Below, piece by piece: positions 30,544 through 41,216 of a stretch of DNA of 64,000 nucleotides (positions are counted from its first letter, which is position 1; each line of letters begins with the position of its first letter). The translations under genes were made by a program, and so were the position numbers. The stretch is from assembly GCA_027422505.1 (NCBI GenBank), contig JAPQWV010000361.1, forward strand, positions 372,001 to 436,000, in the 5' to 3' direction. The stretch is from Craterostigma plantagineum. Taxonomy: Eukaryota > Streptophyta > Magnoliopsida > Lamiales > Linderniaceae. Under the pieces are notes generated by a model that worked only from the letters and a program-made list of their open reading frames with translations, ran no database searches and was not told the DNA's origin.

Positions 30544-33500
30544 ATGGTGGCTTCGCGTCTGAAATCTCCAGCCGCTTCAAAATGCTATCTTTCGCCCAGG
30601 AGATTGTGCGAAACTCGAAAAACAACAATCCCAAAATCAAATTCCCACCAAACACGCGGTATCTCGTTTCTTTTCTCCTTCTAAAGATGTCTTTTTGGTC
30701 CCCTCTGATTTAGCTTGTTATCTGCTTCTGCTGATGTTCGTTGGTTTAATCTGAAAACAGGTGACGAGACTGTTAGAAGTGTGTTTGCAGTCCTGACAAT
30801 TGATAGGTGGGAATCTCTAAACTTCATGAAGTACAGAGTTAGATCGTTAAGACCTGTTCATGGAAAGTTGGCCCTAAAATTCTTGAACTGGGTTTTAATG
30901 CAGACAAAGTTTGAGCTCACTCATACATCTTGCTTGTACTGTATTACTCTTCACACCCTCGTTAAAGCTAGAATGTATGATAGTTCTAAAACAATAATTA
31001 AGCAATTTTTGGAAATGGGGTTGGGATCAAAATCTATTTTTCAGCTCCTTATGGATACATATCCTATGTGCAATTCGAGCCCTGCAGTATTTGATCTGTT
31101 GATACGATCTTATTCTAGGAAGGGTTTGCTGGATGATGCTGTAGGAACTTTTAATTTGATGTGCGAAAGGGGATTTAGGCCGTCGGTCTCTACGTGCAAT
31201 ATAATTCTTTCTGCATTAGCTAAGTTGCAGTGTGCTGAGTCAGCGTGGTTATTTTTCGGAGAAATGCTTGGAAGAGGCATTTGCCCGAACGTCGGGACGT
31301 TTAACATTCTGCTGAATCTATTGTGCGTAGAGGGAAAGCTGACAAAGGCTAATTACTTGCTTGTGAAGATGGAGGAGACTGGCTATGCTCCGAGCGTTGT
31401 GAGTTATAACACGGTACTCAATTGGTTGTGTAAGAAGGCTAGGTATAAAGATGCTACTGATCTCTTGGATCATATGAACAGCAAAGGGATCAAATCTGAT
31501 GTGTTTACATATAATATCCTCGTTCATGACTTGTGTAAGAATGAAAAGAGTGCGAAAGCTTACTTACTCCTACAAAAGATGAGGAAGAGAAAGGTAATGC
31601 CCAATGCTGCAACGTATAATACTCTTATGAATGGTTTTATTAGAGAGGGAAAAGTCTCAGTGGCGAGGAAGCTTTACGAAGAGATGCGTAAGCTTAGTAT
31701 CTCACCAAACGGTACTACTTATAATGCATTGATTGAAGGGATTTGCCAAGAAGGGAAATTTGTTGAAGCCTTTGAACTTGTAGAAAGAATGGAAGCAGAG
31801 GGACTTATAATACCTAATGAGGTTCTATATGGAACCCTCTTGAATGCGCTCTGCAAGAATGGTAAGTTAGATTCTGCAAGAAATCTACTTGGTCTGATAA
31901 AACTGAAAAGCGTAAAGGTGAATTCGTTTATGTATACTATGTTGATGGATGGAGAATGTAAATTTGCAACAGTGGCAGAAAGCATACAGCTGCTCAACGA
32001 AATGTCAAAGGACTACGTAGAGCCTGACGTTGTAACCTATTCAGTTCTTGTAAATGGACTTTGTAAGGTTGGAAGAATAGAAACTGCAAGAGAAATCCTC
32101 TGTAAGATGTACAAATCTGGGCTTAGACCTAACCGCGTCGTTTTTTCGACATTGATATACAATTTATGCAGATTGGGACGTATAGATGAAGCAATCAAAG
32201 TATATACTGTGATGCTTCGAAGTGAACTTTCTGCTAGTCTTTTCGTATGTAATGTATTGATATCCACGCTTTGCAGAGCTGGGAATGTGAAAGAGGCAGA
32301 GCTGTTCATGAATCAGATCCGCGGAAATGGTATTAAGCCTAATTCCATAACCTACGATGCGATAATTGGAGGCTATGCAAAGATGGGAGATGGTTTAAAA
32401 GCTCTTGAATGGTTTGATGGAATGACTGCATCCCATCATCAGCCCACTTTGTTTACTTATGCAAATTTGTTGAAGGCATTGTGCAGAGGAGGAAATTCGA
32501 AGGAAGCTGTGAACTTCTTCAGTAAACTCCAAAGCTGTTCGTTTCCCGTGGATACTTCTTTCTACAACACTATACTGTCTGAGACGTGTAGTCATGGAAA
32601 CTTCACGCTTGCTCTTGCCATTATGAATGAGATGGTTCGTAATGGATTATTTCCTGACAGTTACACTTACAGTTGTCTTATTGCTGGTTTGTGTAAAAAC
32701 GGAAGGGTTGTTACTGCAATCCTACTGTTGAATCAGAGTAGACACTTAGCTTTAAACCAGAGAATGTGTTCGAGTATCATCAGTGGGCTCGTTAAGGAAG
32801 GCCAACCACGTATTGGCATATACTTCTTCGATGATATTGTAAAGAATGATGGTTATATTCCCGGCATAGTAACTATAAATACGGTTGTTCATGCGTGTTC
32901 GAGGCTGGGAGATCATGGAAAGCTGAATGGCATCCTATCAATGATGGATCAGATGAACATAAGTCCTAATTTGGTCACTTACAACATTCTCTTACACGGG
33001 CAAGCAGTGCGAGGAAACATCTTTAGCTTGTTCGATTCTTACAAAACCATCAAGAGAAAAGGTCACTCTCCCGACAAATTTACAACCCATTCGCTCGTTC
33101 TTGGGCTGTGCAGATATGGCTTGATCGATATCGGCGCCAAGTTCTTAAAGATGATGATCTCAGAAGGAGCTATCGCAGATCAATACACATTCAACACGCT
33201 CATAGCCATGTACAGCGAAAGAAACCAAATGGCCAAAGCATTCGATTTGTTCAACGCCATGAATATCGTTCGAATACACCCTAACGAAGACACCTTTCGT
33301 TCCCTTTTCAATGGGCTGAAGAGAGTATCCCTTTTCAGAGAATCCCATCTTCTCCTGCATCAGATGATCGAAGATGGCTTCGTCCCATCTGAGAAACAGT
33401 ACTGCAGCTTGGTGACAAGTGCGTGTAAATTGGGAGATTTGCAAAGCGCCTTTAAATTGATCGACGAAATGAAATCGCTTGGCATTTCCTCTGAGCTCAT

Positions 33501-34008
33501 GGGACACAGTGCTATGATCAGAGGGCTCGTAAAGGCTAGAAAGATCGAAGATGCAGAGCTTGTCCTCAAAAGCATGCTAAGGACAAACTCCATCCCAACA
33601 ATATCAGCTTGGACAACCTTAATCCATGGACTTTGCAGAGAATCTAAGCTATGTAAGGCGAAGGAAGTGAAAATCTTGATGGAAAAACATGGTGTGATGG
33701 CAGATGTCGTCACCTACAACGTTCTTATCAGTGGCTCATCTCAGATGGGTGATTCCTGCGGTGCTTACGAGCTTTACGATGAGATGAAAAAGAGAGGTTT
33801 GCGTCCTAACATGACGACATTCTATGCTGTAATAGATTCAGTCTACTCTGAGGATGATCGTGGAAAGGGCGAGAGCGTTTTGTTGGATTTGAGGGACCGA
33901 TTGTTGTTAGAAGATGGCGATGGATCTGATAAGTGTTGGCGTGAAAGGTTGGTCGATGCCATGGTGAAAATCGACAGTTTGCTACACAGAACAAAGGCTG
34001 TTGCATGA
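30544..34008 (+). CDS. P-class pentatricopeptide repeat (PPR) protein
   Basis: PPR proteins bind organellar RNA base by base; this one would act in mitochondria or plastids. Proposed structure: exon 1 at 30544-30658, a 102-bp GT...AG intron at 30659-30760, exon 2 at 30761-34008, giving 1,120 residues. The phase matches across the junction. Exon 1 (MVASRLKSPAASKCYLSPRR...) is rich in R, S and T with almost no acidic residues, as in a targeting peptide. In the unspliced frame a TGA at 30706 would block the N-terminus, so splicing is favoured over a start near 30715. More than twenty 35-residue motifs follow (pattern VTYNxLxxxLCKxGKxxxAxxLxxxM). There is no E, E+ or DYW tail, so a P-class rather than an editing-type PPR. 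Length and N-terminal block (WESLNFMKYRVRSLRPVHGKLALKFLNWV) resemble the Arabidopsis At5g55840 family as I recall it. No stops interrupt exon 2. Confidence 0.93.
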
Positions 34009-34045
34009 TATTATCAGATTAGATATATTTTTGTCTTTGCTGATA

Positions 34046-34051
34046 AATAAA
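34046..34051 (+). terminator. Candidate polyadenylation signal of the PPR gene
   Basis: AATAAA lies 38 bp after the stop codon, preceded by a T-rich stretch (ATATATTTTTGTCTTT), a reasonable plant near-upstream element. Confidence 0.45.
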
Positions 34052-34582
34052 ATCTTTAGGTCACTTCATTACTTGTTGAAAGTTATTCATCAGCATACAA
34101 GAATCAACTACTACTTGGTTGCCTATACTACGTGTAGTTTTTAAATCTCACTTAAAACGAAGAAGGTAATAAGGTAAGTTGTTAAGGGCCAAGAATTTTC
34201 AGCAAGCATAATAGTTAGTCGGTGGCTGACAATGCATTAAGGGCGAAGCTTAGTTGGAGCAACGTCGCATGGCACGGCACGACTATTCGAGTACGACAAA
34301 TGTTTGAGGCTACTAAAAGTTACAATATGTTATAAAAACAAAAATGACTATATTAGAGAGGTAACTAGAAGATAATAATTTTTGGGAATTGCTATTCACC
34401 GCCCCTAAAGGGCTTGAAGATGACCTTTTTGCCCTTATGATATTTAAATTAATTTAAAAAGCAAAAACTAACTAAATTTATAATTCTTGTACGAAATACT
34501 GAAAATTACATACACAAATAAATTCGAACGATCGATCGATAAGGAAATTCGAACGAAATTTTCGACCGGGCTGTGTGCTGGC

Positions 34583-34800
34583 CGATCGACATTTTCGGCC
34601 CGCACAGGCCCGACCGAAATTATTGGTCGGCCCGCACAGGCCCGGCCGAAATTTCAGTTCGGCCCGCATCGGCCCGTCCGAAATCTCAGTTCGGCCCGCA
34701 CAGGCCCGACCGAAATTTCAGTTCGGCCCGAATCGGTCCGGTCGAAATCTCAGTTCGGCCCGCACAGGCCCGGCCGAAATCTCAATTCGGCCCGCCAGAC
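34583..34800. repeat. GC-rich minisatellite, about 32-bp unit
   Basis: Roughly seven tandem units built from CGGCCCGCACAGGCCCG followed by ACCGAAATTTCAGTT, with substitutions such as CATCGGCCCG or AATCGGTCCG. It is strongly GC-rich inside an AT-rich region and open in three frames. Confidence 0.9.
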
Positions 34801-34877
34801 CCGATTAATTTTCACTTTCTCATTTTTTTTTATTTTTATTCTAATTTATAAAAACTCAACATATATTATAGTATTTA

Positions 34878-34932
34878 GGAATTAAACCCATAACCTCTAC
34901 TTGATAAAGAAAGTACTTATCCATTGGGCTAC
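34878..34932 (-). other. tRNA-like A-box/B-box module (minus strand)
   Basis: On the minus strand TAGCCCAATGG fits the A-box consensus and GGTTTAATTCC is one base off the B-box consensus, with tRNA-like spacing. The stems are weak, so it is not called a tRNA gene. Confidence 0.5.
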
Positions 34933-35066
34933 ATAGCTTTTTATTAACAATTATGACTTTGTTTTCGAACAATGTATCAATCGAAAAACTCATTTTTGTG
35001 TTAGGACAAATCAACCGCCGTTAAATCGTTTTTTAAGGAACGGCGTCGATTTTCTCTCTCTCTACT

Positions 35067-36484
35067 ATGGCGAGAAAGAGAAGAACGGCGTCACAGAGGG
35101 CTGCCCCGGTCACGGTGGTGACGACGCCGCCCCATCCGATTGGGCAATCGATTGACAGTGTAGCGTGTGTGACTGATAGCAATCTACTGTGAGGGGATTT
35201 CATGGTGAAAACGGTGAGTACTGGTCCACTGCCGAATTCAGCGAAGACTCCATCGCCAATTTCCTTGGCTGTGGAGGAAGAATTGGATGAGATAGGGCAC
35301 ACTATGCCTTGACAATCCTACGATAGTGAGGATAAGCAGCTGCGCGGTAAAGAATCTGGTGGTTTGTCGAGTACTGTTCCATTGATGAGTCCTGCGATTC
35401 GTCAATCTCTACCTAAATATAAGCAATTGGAGGAGGATTGGCCTAAATTGCCGAGGTCAGCTACTCGAGAGCCGATTCAGCAGGCTGAGAGCAATCCATG
35501 GCTCAATTTCAACGCTAATATCTTGCAACATCAGGATACTCGACTTGACTATATTGCTCCTAACAAAGAGGAAGGTCAGGAAATAGGTATTGTGGAGTTG
35601 GAGGAGATACAAGAGGAAGTGGAACATTGGAACTCGGCTCTATTGTGCTATGTTCTTGGGCAAACCCTCCATATGGAGTTATGTCTGGTTTTCTGAAGCG
35701 AAAATGGGACAAGCTGAGACTGCAAAATGTTTGGCAAGTTCGCCAAGGCCTATTTCTGGCAAGGTTTAACAGTGTGGCGGCCAGAGATAGTATATTGCAG
35801 ACAGAGATCATCCATTTTGACCGAAAGCCCGTGGTATTAGCCCCATGGACTGAGGACACGCAGCTCAACAAGATAGGGATTGACAGTGTGCCGATCTGGA
35901 TTCAATTTCCTCAGATGGAATTGAAATACTGGGGGTCGAAAACACTGAGCAAACTCACTAGCCTGGTAGGGAAGCCAATTAGAACGGACGATGTCACACG
36001 GAAAAAAGAACGCATACATTATGCTAGGGTCCTCGTGGAGGTTGATCTTAACAAGCCTCTGAAGGATTCCATTCAGTTTCTCAACAAGAGGGGCCAACTA
36101 TTGGAACAAAAGGTTACCTATGAATGGAAACATGTATTGTGTGGCAACTGCAATAGCTATGGGCATGAAGAAACCAAGTGCAAGAAGGTGATTCAGAAAG
36201 ATAGGCAGCCGGCTCAGAAGGTTACTCGCCTGGCGACTACTGTACCAGCCCCAGTAGATCCAAAACCTAATGAGAAGGTCATTGAGCCACCTACCCAAAA
36301 GGACATCACGAGCACTGTTACATCTCCGGAGAACTGCAGAGAGCCTACTCGGATGACAGGGGGAAAAAAGCAGATTGGAAGTAGGAAGTCTTGGGCTGAT
36401 TTAGTTCAGCGAGATGTACTGAGGAATGAGGCAACTCCCCCCAACTCCCCTCCCAAGCAGAGGGTCTTTGTGGGCAATGGATAA
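35067..36484 (+). pseudogene. LINE ORF1 (DUF4283, zinc knuckle), broken
   Basis: The start MARKRRTASQRAA at 35067 has a typical basic N-terminus. In-frame TGA stops occur at 35190-35192 and near 35313, and a frameshift near 35655. The 285-residue open part from 35627 carries the DUF4283 RNA-binding domain (VRQGLFLARFNSVAARDSIL, PIWIQFPQMELKYW). A CCHC knuckle C-x2-C-x4-H-x4-C (CGNCNSYGHEETKC) follows at 36139-36181, then a P/K-rich tail. In an active LINE this product coats the element RNA. Confidence 0.88.
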
Positions 36485-39115
36485 CAGCGCCTCGTGGAAT
36501 GTCAGGGGTCTTAATGGCCCTGCAAAACAGAGGGAGGTGACCCTCTTTTGTAGTAGATATAGAGTAAATTTACTATGCCTGTTGGAAACAAAGCTGAAGG
36601 CAAATACAATAAACAGTACCATAAAAAATGTTTGAAGGGTGGAATTTTGCCATAACAGTAATGAGCATCCTAACGGCAGAATCGTGGTGGTTTGGAAAGG
36701 GGTAGTTGAGATAGAAGTGGTGTCCAAATCAGACCAACACATGCACCTCAAACTACTGAAAAACAGGGCCATAGTCTCATATGTTACCTGTGTATATGGG
36801 CAGAATGAGCCGGCAGCCAGATGCAAACTGTGGGAAATTTTGACTCAGATTAGAGGGGCAGTAGCTGATCCATGGATGGTTTGGGGTGATTTCAACAATA
36901 TTAGAGGTTTCGAGGATCGGTTGGGGGGTGGTCCTATAAGTGCAGGTGAGTTCAGAGAGTTTAATCAGTGTCTTCAAGGCTGCCAGCTTGAGGAGATCAA
37001 GAGGTGTGGGTGCCAATTCACTTGGACCAATAAACAAAAATTGGAGAGCAGGATTTGGAGCAAAATTGATTGGGCTTTTGCCAACCCAAATTGGTTCACC
37101 AAATTCTCTGATCACATCGCAGTTTTCATCCAAGAAGGAGTATCAGACCACACACCCATTGTCCTTAGAAATACAGGGCAGAAGCTAGCTACCAGAAAAC
37201 CTTTTAAATACTTCAACATGTGGCTTGGCCCCTTCCTTTCACAGCACAGTGGAGGAAAACTGGAACTCTAAATCGGGCACAGCTATGAGGAATGTGTACT
37301 GCAATTTAGCTAAGCTCCAGAGACCTTTGAGGGACTTGAATAGGTCACTGTTTGCTAATATAGTCACTAACACTGAGCTGGCAAGATGCAGATTGGAGAA
37401 ACTACAGCAAGATCTGCATGGGGACCCTCTGAATGTGGAGCTAATAGCCAAAGAACAGGAAGCTAGAACGGAATATGGGTTCCTAAGTGTGGCTAACGAC
37501 AAATTCTTGAGGCAAAAAGCAAAAACTAGATGGCTAGATCAAGGAGACCAGAATACCGCATATTTCCATGCCAGAATCAAGCAAAGAACCTACTCTAATC
37601 GGATCCTGTCAATCTCTACCGCTGATGGCAAGATGATTACAGACAGAGAGGATATTACCCAACATTTTTATGAGTACTTCCAGGAAGTGTTGGGTAAGAA
37701 CAGTCATACTGCCAGAGCACTGGACCAGAAAGTGGCTGCAATCGGATATACTCTGTCTGTGGAAGATCAGCTTAGAACTCAGCCTTTTGACAGAACTGAA
37801 GTCCGGGCTGTAATGAAGACAATTCATGAAGAGGTGGCACCGGGGCCTGATGGAAAGCCTGGTTTTTACAGGAAAGCCTGGAATGTTGTGGGGGAACAAG
37901 TTACATCAGCCATTATGGAATTCTTTGAGACAGGCAGAATGCTGCCCCAACTGAACAAGACGCTACTCTGCCTCATCCCAAAGTCGGCCAATCCTAATCT
38001 TGCCCAAGATTTCAGACCCATAGCATGCTGTGACACTATCTATAAATGCATTGCTAAACTGCTTTGTGGAAGAATTAAGTCACTCCTGCCAAAGCTTATA
38101 CATCCTAATCAAAGTGCCTTCGTCGAGGGGAGATTGATAGTGCACAATGTTCTGCTCTGCCAGGATCTGATTAGGCTGTATAACAAGAAGAACGCATCAT
38201 CTCGGGCCCTTATGAAAGTCGATATAAGGAAAGCATATGACACGGTAAATTGGGATTTCTTGAAAGCTTGGCTGTGGCTACTCAAATTCCCCATGAAATT
38301 CATAAATTGGATCATGGAATGTGTTACATCTGTATCCTATTCCACTTCCATTAATGGGTCTCAATCTGGTAGCTTAAAAGGAGCAAAAGGGTTGCGGCAG
38401 GGTGACCCGGTCTCACCACTCCTGCTTTCAATGGAATATCTGACTCGCAAGCTGCTACTCTCCACTCAGGACCCGCGATTCCGATTCCATCCCATATGTA
38501 AGCACCTCAAACTGGTGAACTTATGCTTCGCTGACAACCTGATGATTTTTTGCAAGGGGACGAACGGGGCTGTCACCGTAATGATGGAAGCTTTGGACCA
38601 TTTTCGCCAAGTCTCTGGGCTGGAGGCGAATCAGCAAAAATCTAGCCTGTACATTGCAGGAACCTCCCCAATGGTATCTGAGCAGATCCTCAAGACCTCG
38701 GGCTTTAAATTGGGTAAATATCCCATGAGGTACCTGGGAGTCCCGCTATCCCCGGTAAAATGGAGCAGAGTCTTGTGCCAGTCACTAGTGGAGAAAATTA
38801 CAGGGCGAATTCAGTGTTGGTCTACTCGTAATCTATCTTATGCGGGCAGGTTGTGTTTAATCAACGCAGTTCTGCTGGCTACACATGGTTTTGGGGATCC
38901 ATGTTCCTCTAGCCCAAGGCAGTTGCCAAAGAAGTGGACAGAATTTGTAAGGAATTCTTATGGAGTAAAAAAGCTAATGGCAAATGTATTCCACTGCTTA
39001 ACTGGGATAGTGTTTGCTGTCGAAAGAAGAATGGTGGGCTGAATTTGCGAGATTGTGAAACATGGAACCTGGCCCTTACAGGCAAGCAGATATGGGATAT
39101 CTTATATTGCAAAGA
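36477..39115 (+). pseudogene. LINE ORF2 (endonuclease-reverse transcriptase), inactive
   Basis: Starts at the ATG overlapping the ORF1 stop (MDNSASWNVRGLNGPAKQRE), the usual plant LINE endonuclease opening. An in-frame TGA lies at 36633. The endonuclease continues (VWGDFNNI, SKIDWAFANPNW, SDHTPIVL) to a frameshift near 37240. The RT spans about 37550-38760 with LMKVDIRKAYDTVNWDFL and GLRQGDPVSP. The active-site tetrad, normally FADD or YADD, reads FADN at 38527-38538, which removes a metal-binding aspartate. Small deletions are visible at PGPDG-KPGF and after DPVSPLL. The last segment shifts frame near 38940 and ends at LTGKQIWDILYCKD. Confidence 0.88.
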
Positions 39116-39239
39116 TATTTGTCGCGCCACGTTTACGGATATTCACATATCATCCACAGATCATATTTCCTCGGGCACGTATTTGAGCAGTTTAACCCGT
39201 TTGTTTGGGGGGGGGTTTCGTTCACTCGGGGGTTCGAGA

Positions 39240-40173
39240 TTTGCCTCATTCATCGAGTACTTAAGACTTTCGTCTTATTCATCGAGGGCTTAGGAATTTT
39301 TGCGCTTCATTCATCGAGGGATTTGCCTCGCTCATAGAGGACTGGGGAATGTTCGTGCCTCAGTCGTCGAGGATTTGGGAATTTGCCCCATTCATCGAGG
39401 ACTTTAGGAATTTTCGTGCCTCATTCGTCGAGGACTTTAGGAGTGCTCGTGCCTCATTTGTCGAGGACTATAGGAATTTTCGTGCCTCATTCGTCGGGGA
39501 CTTAAGGAATTTTTGTGCCTCACTCATCGAGGACTTTAGGAATGTTCGTGCCTCATTCGTCAAGGACTTCAGGAATTTTACCACTTCATTCATCGAGGGA
39601 TTTGCCTCACACATTGAGGACTTAGGAATGTTCGTGCCTCATTCGTTGAGGATTTGGGGAATTTAAGGCCTCATTCCTCGAGGACTTTAGGAATTTTCAT
39701 GCCTCATTCGTCGAGGACTTTAGGAGTGCTCGTGTCTCGTTCGTCGAGGACTTTAGGATTTTTTCGTGCCTCATTTGTCGAGGACTTTAGAAATTTTCGT
39801 GCCTCACTCGTCGAGGACTTTAGGAATGTTCGTGACTCATTCGTCGAGGACTTTAGGAATGTTCGTGCATCATTCATCCAGGACTTTAGGAATTTTTGTG
39901 CCTCATTCGTCGAGGACTTCAGGAATTTTCGTGCCTCATTCGTCAAGGACTCGTGCCTCATTCATCGAGGACTTTAGGAATTTTCGTGCCTCATTCGTCG
40001 AGGACTTGAGAATTTTCATGCCTCATTCATCAAGGACTTTAGGAATTTTTCGTGCCTCATTCGCCGTGTACTTTTGGAATTGTCGTGCCTCATTCGTAGA
40101 GGACTTGGGAATTTTCATTCCTCATTCATCGAGGACTTTAAGAATTTTTCGTGCCTCATTCGTCGAGGACTTT
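39240..40173. repeat. 33-bp minisatellite array
   Basis: Roughly 28 head-to-tail units of about 33 bp with consensus GAGGACTTTAGGAATTTTCG followed by TGCCTCATTCGTC, with variant units (GGGATTT, GGAATGTTC). As 33 is a multiple of three, frames stay open on both strands (39349-40248 plus, 39704-39961 minus) and show an 11-residue repeat; these are not genes. It begins within about 120 bp of where LINE homology stops. Confidence 0.93.
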
Positions 40174-40177
40174 ATTC

Positions 40178-40557
40178 AAATTGTTTTCCTTATTTCATCC
40201 AAGGTCTTGTCGGGGCCCCTTTCTCGATGGCATAAATTATTTCCCTAATTCAATTAGGGTCTTGTCCGGGCCTTTTTCTCGAAGGCGTAAATCATTTTCC
40301 TAATTTAATTAGGGTCTTGTCCAGGCCTTTTTCTCAAAAAGCGTAAATAATTTCCCTAATTCAGTTAGGATCTTGTCCAGGCCTTTTTCTCGAAGGCTTA
40401 AATCATTTCCCAAATTCAATTAGGGTCTTGTCCGGGCCTTTTTGTCGAAGGCGTAAATCATTTTCCTATTTCAGTTAGGGTCTTGTCCGGGACTTTTTCT
40501 TGAAGGCGTAAATCATTTCCCTAATTCAATTAGGGTCTTGTCGGGCCTCTCTCGAGG
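40178..40557. repeat. About 55-bp minisatellite array
   Basis: About seven units with consensus TTAGGGTCTTGTCCGGGCCT, then TTTTCTCGAAGGCGTAAATC, then ATTTCCCTAATTCAA. It directly continues the 33-bp array but is unrelated in sequence, although both use CTCGA(A/G)G-like steps. Confidence 0.93.
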
Positions 40558-41194
40558 ACTTGCATTTTTATTCAATTAAGGTTTTGAGATTTGCGCCTTA
40601 CTCGATGGTTTGTTCCCCGAGAGGAACGAAAGATCGCTCGTTTGATATGATTTTTCGTTAGCGTCTTGTTTAGAGTAAATCACCGTCGATTCGAATCTGA
40701 CGTTAATTGGTTATCGATATTTAAAGGTCAATATATAAGATTAAGTATTAGGTACCTCCAAGTTGCGTGTCGCTTTAGCCCAATTTCTCCAGGCCAGTCG
40801 CCGAATTGTGCTAGTTGCATACTTGGGTGTTCCATGGCGTGATGGTATTCCACTTTGTTGCTCGAGGTGGTCTTGGAGAGAGTTTCGGGCGAGTCTGGCA
40901 GTGTCTCGGCATTTATCGATTATGATGACCCAGCTGAGAGATACCCCAAACGAACTAATCGGCCCGATGCATTTTTATCCTCAGCAAGTGTGGGCGAAAC
41001 ATCCGTTCGAGCATTGCTCGCGCCTGATTTGTAACCGCTCGGGCGTCTAATTGTTCATTTGCCATGAATGGTTTTCGACAGCGCCATGGGGGAGGTTCCG
41101 AACTCAGTCGATGTCGACGGGAAGGCCATAGTGGCTAACGGCTACGGAGTGGACATATTTTCTAAGAATGCATCGTAATCTTTTAAGAACTAAA
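40558..41194 (-). mobile_element. Internal 5' region of a gypsy (Tat-like) element, remnant
   Basis: On the minus strand this follows the primer-binding site at 41195-41215. It has the base composition of untranslated or gag-proximal sequence, but no recognisable Gag motif. Open frame 40763-41050 on the plus strand is not supported as a gene. The two minisatellites lie further downstream in the same orientation and may belong to the same element. Confidence 0.4.
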
Positions 41195-41215
41195 CGTTCC
41201 CACAGACGGCGCCAA
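41195..41215 (-). other. Primer-binding site, gypsy type
   Basis: On the minus strand TTGGCGCCGTCTGTGGGAAC occurs one base after an LTR-like end. TGGCGCCG-type sites are used by plant Ty3/gypsy elements of the Tat/Athila lineages and fit tRNA-Asp or a similar tRNA 3' end. Confidence 0.7.
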
Positions 41216-41216
41216 T

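Larger units (their letters stand above)
34052..35029. other. Intergenic stretch with transposon end, minisatellite and tRNA-like piece
   Basis: No gene. At 34384 the sequence GGGAATTGCTATTCACCGCC looks like the terminal repeat of a Mutator-type MITE, but no matching right end was found. A GC-rich minisatellite (34583-34800) and a reverse-strand tRNA-like module (34878-34932) follow and could be its contents. The long open frames at 34487-34885 are repeat shadows. Confidence 0.55.
35030..39120 (+). mobile_element. LINE (L1-type non-LTR retrotransposon), dead and 3'-truncated
   Basis: Order ORF1 (DUF4283 and zinc knuckle), then ORF2 (APE-like endonuclease and reverse transcriptase), characteristic of plant L1 LINEs. 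ORF1 ends and ORF2 starts in the eight-base overlap ATGGATAA (36477-36484). Multiple stops and frameshifts affect both ORFs. Coding homology stops at about 39115, where minisatellite DNA begins, so the C-terminal part, 3' UTR and poly(A) are missing. The 5' end is not sharply defined. Confidence 0.88.

Noticed and set aside
30715..30762. Translation start at 30715 for the PPR gene
   Set aside because: The codon there is TTG, directly after a TGA at 30706; a spliced upstream ATG exon in the right phase explains the N-terminus better.
34487..34885. Three overlapping R/P-rich open frames
   Set aside because: Produced by the 32-bp GC-rich minisatellite.
39349..40248. Long open frames with an 11-residue repeat
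   Set aside because: The 33-bp minisatellite unit is a multiple of three, so frames stay open by arithmetic; both strands show it.
39240..40557. Regular repeats that might suggest a CRISPR array
   Set aside because: Units are adjoining tandem copies without unique spacers, in a plant nuclear context; minisatellites.
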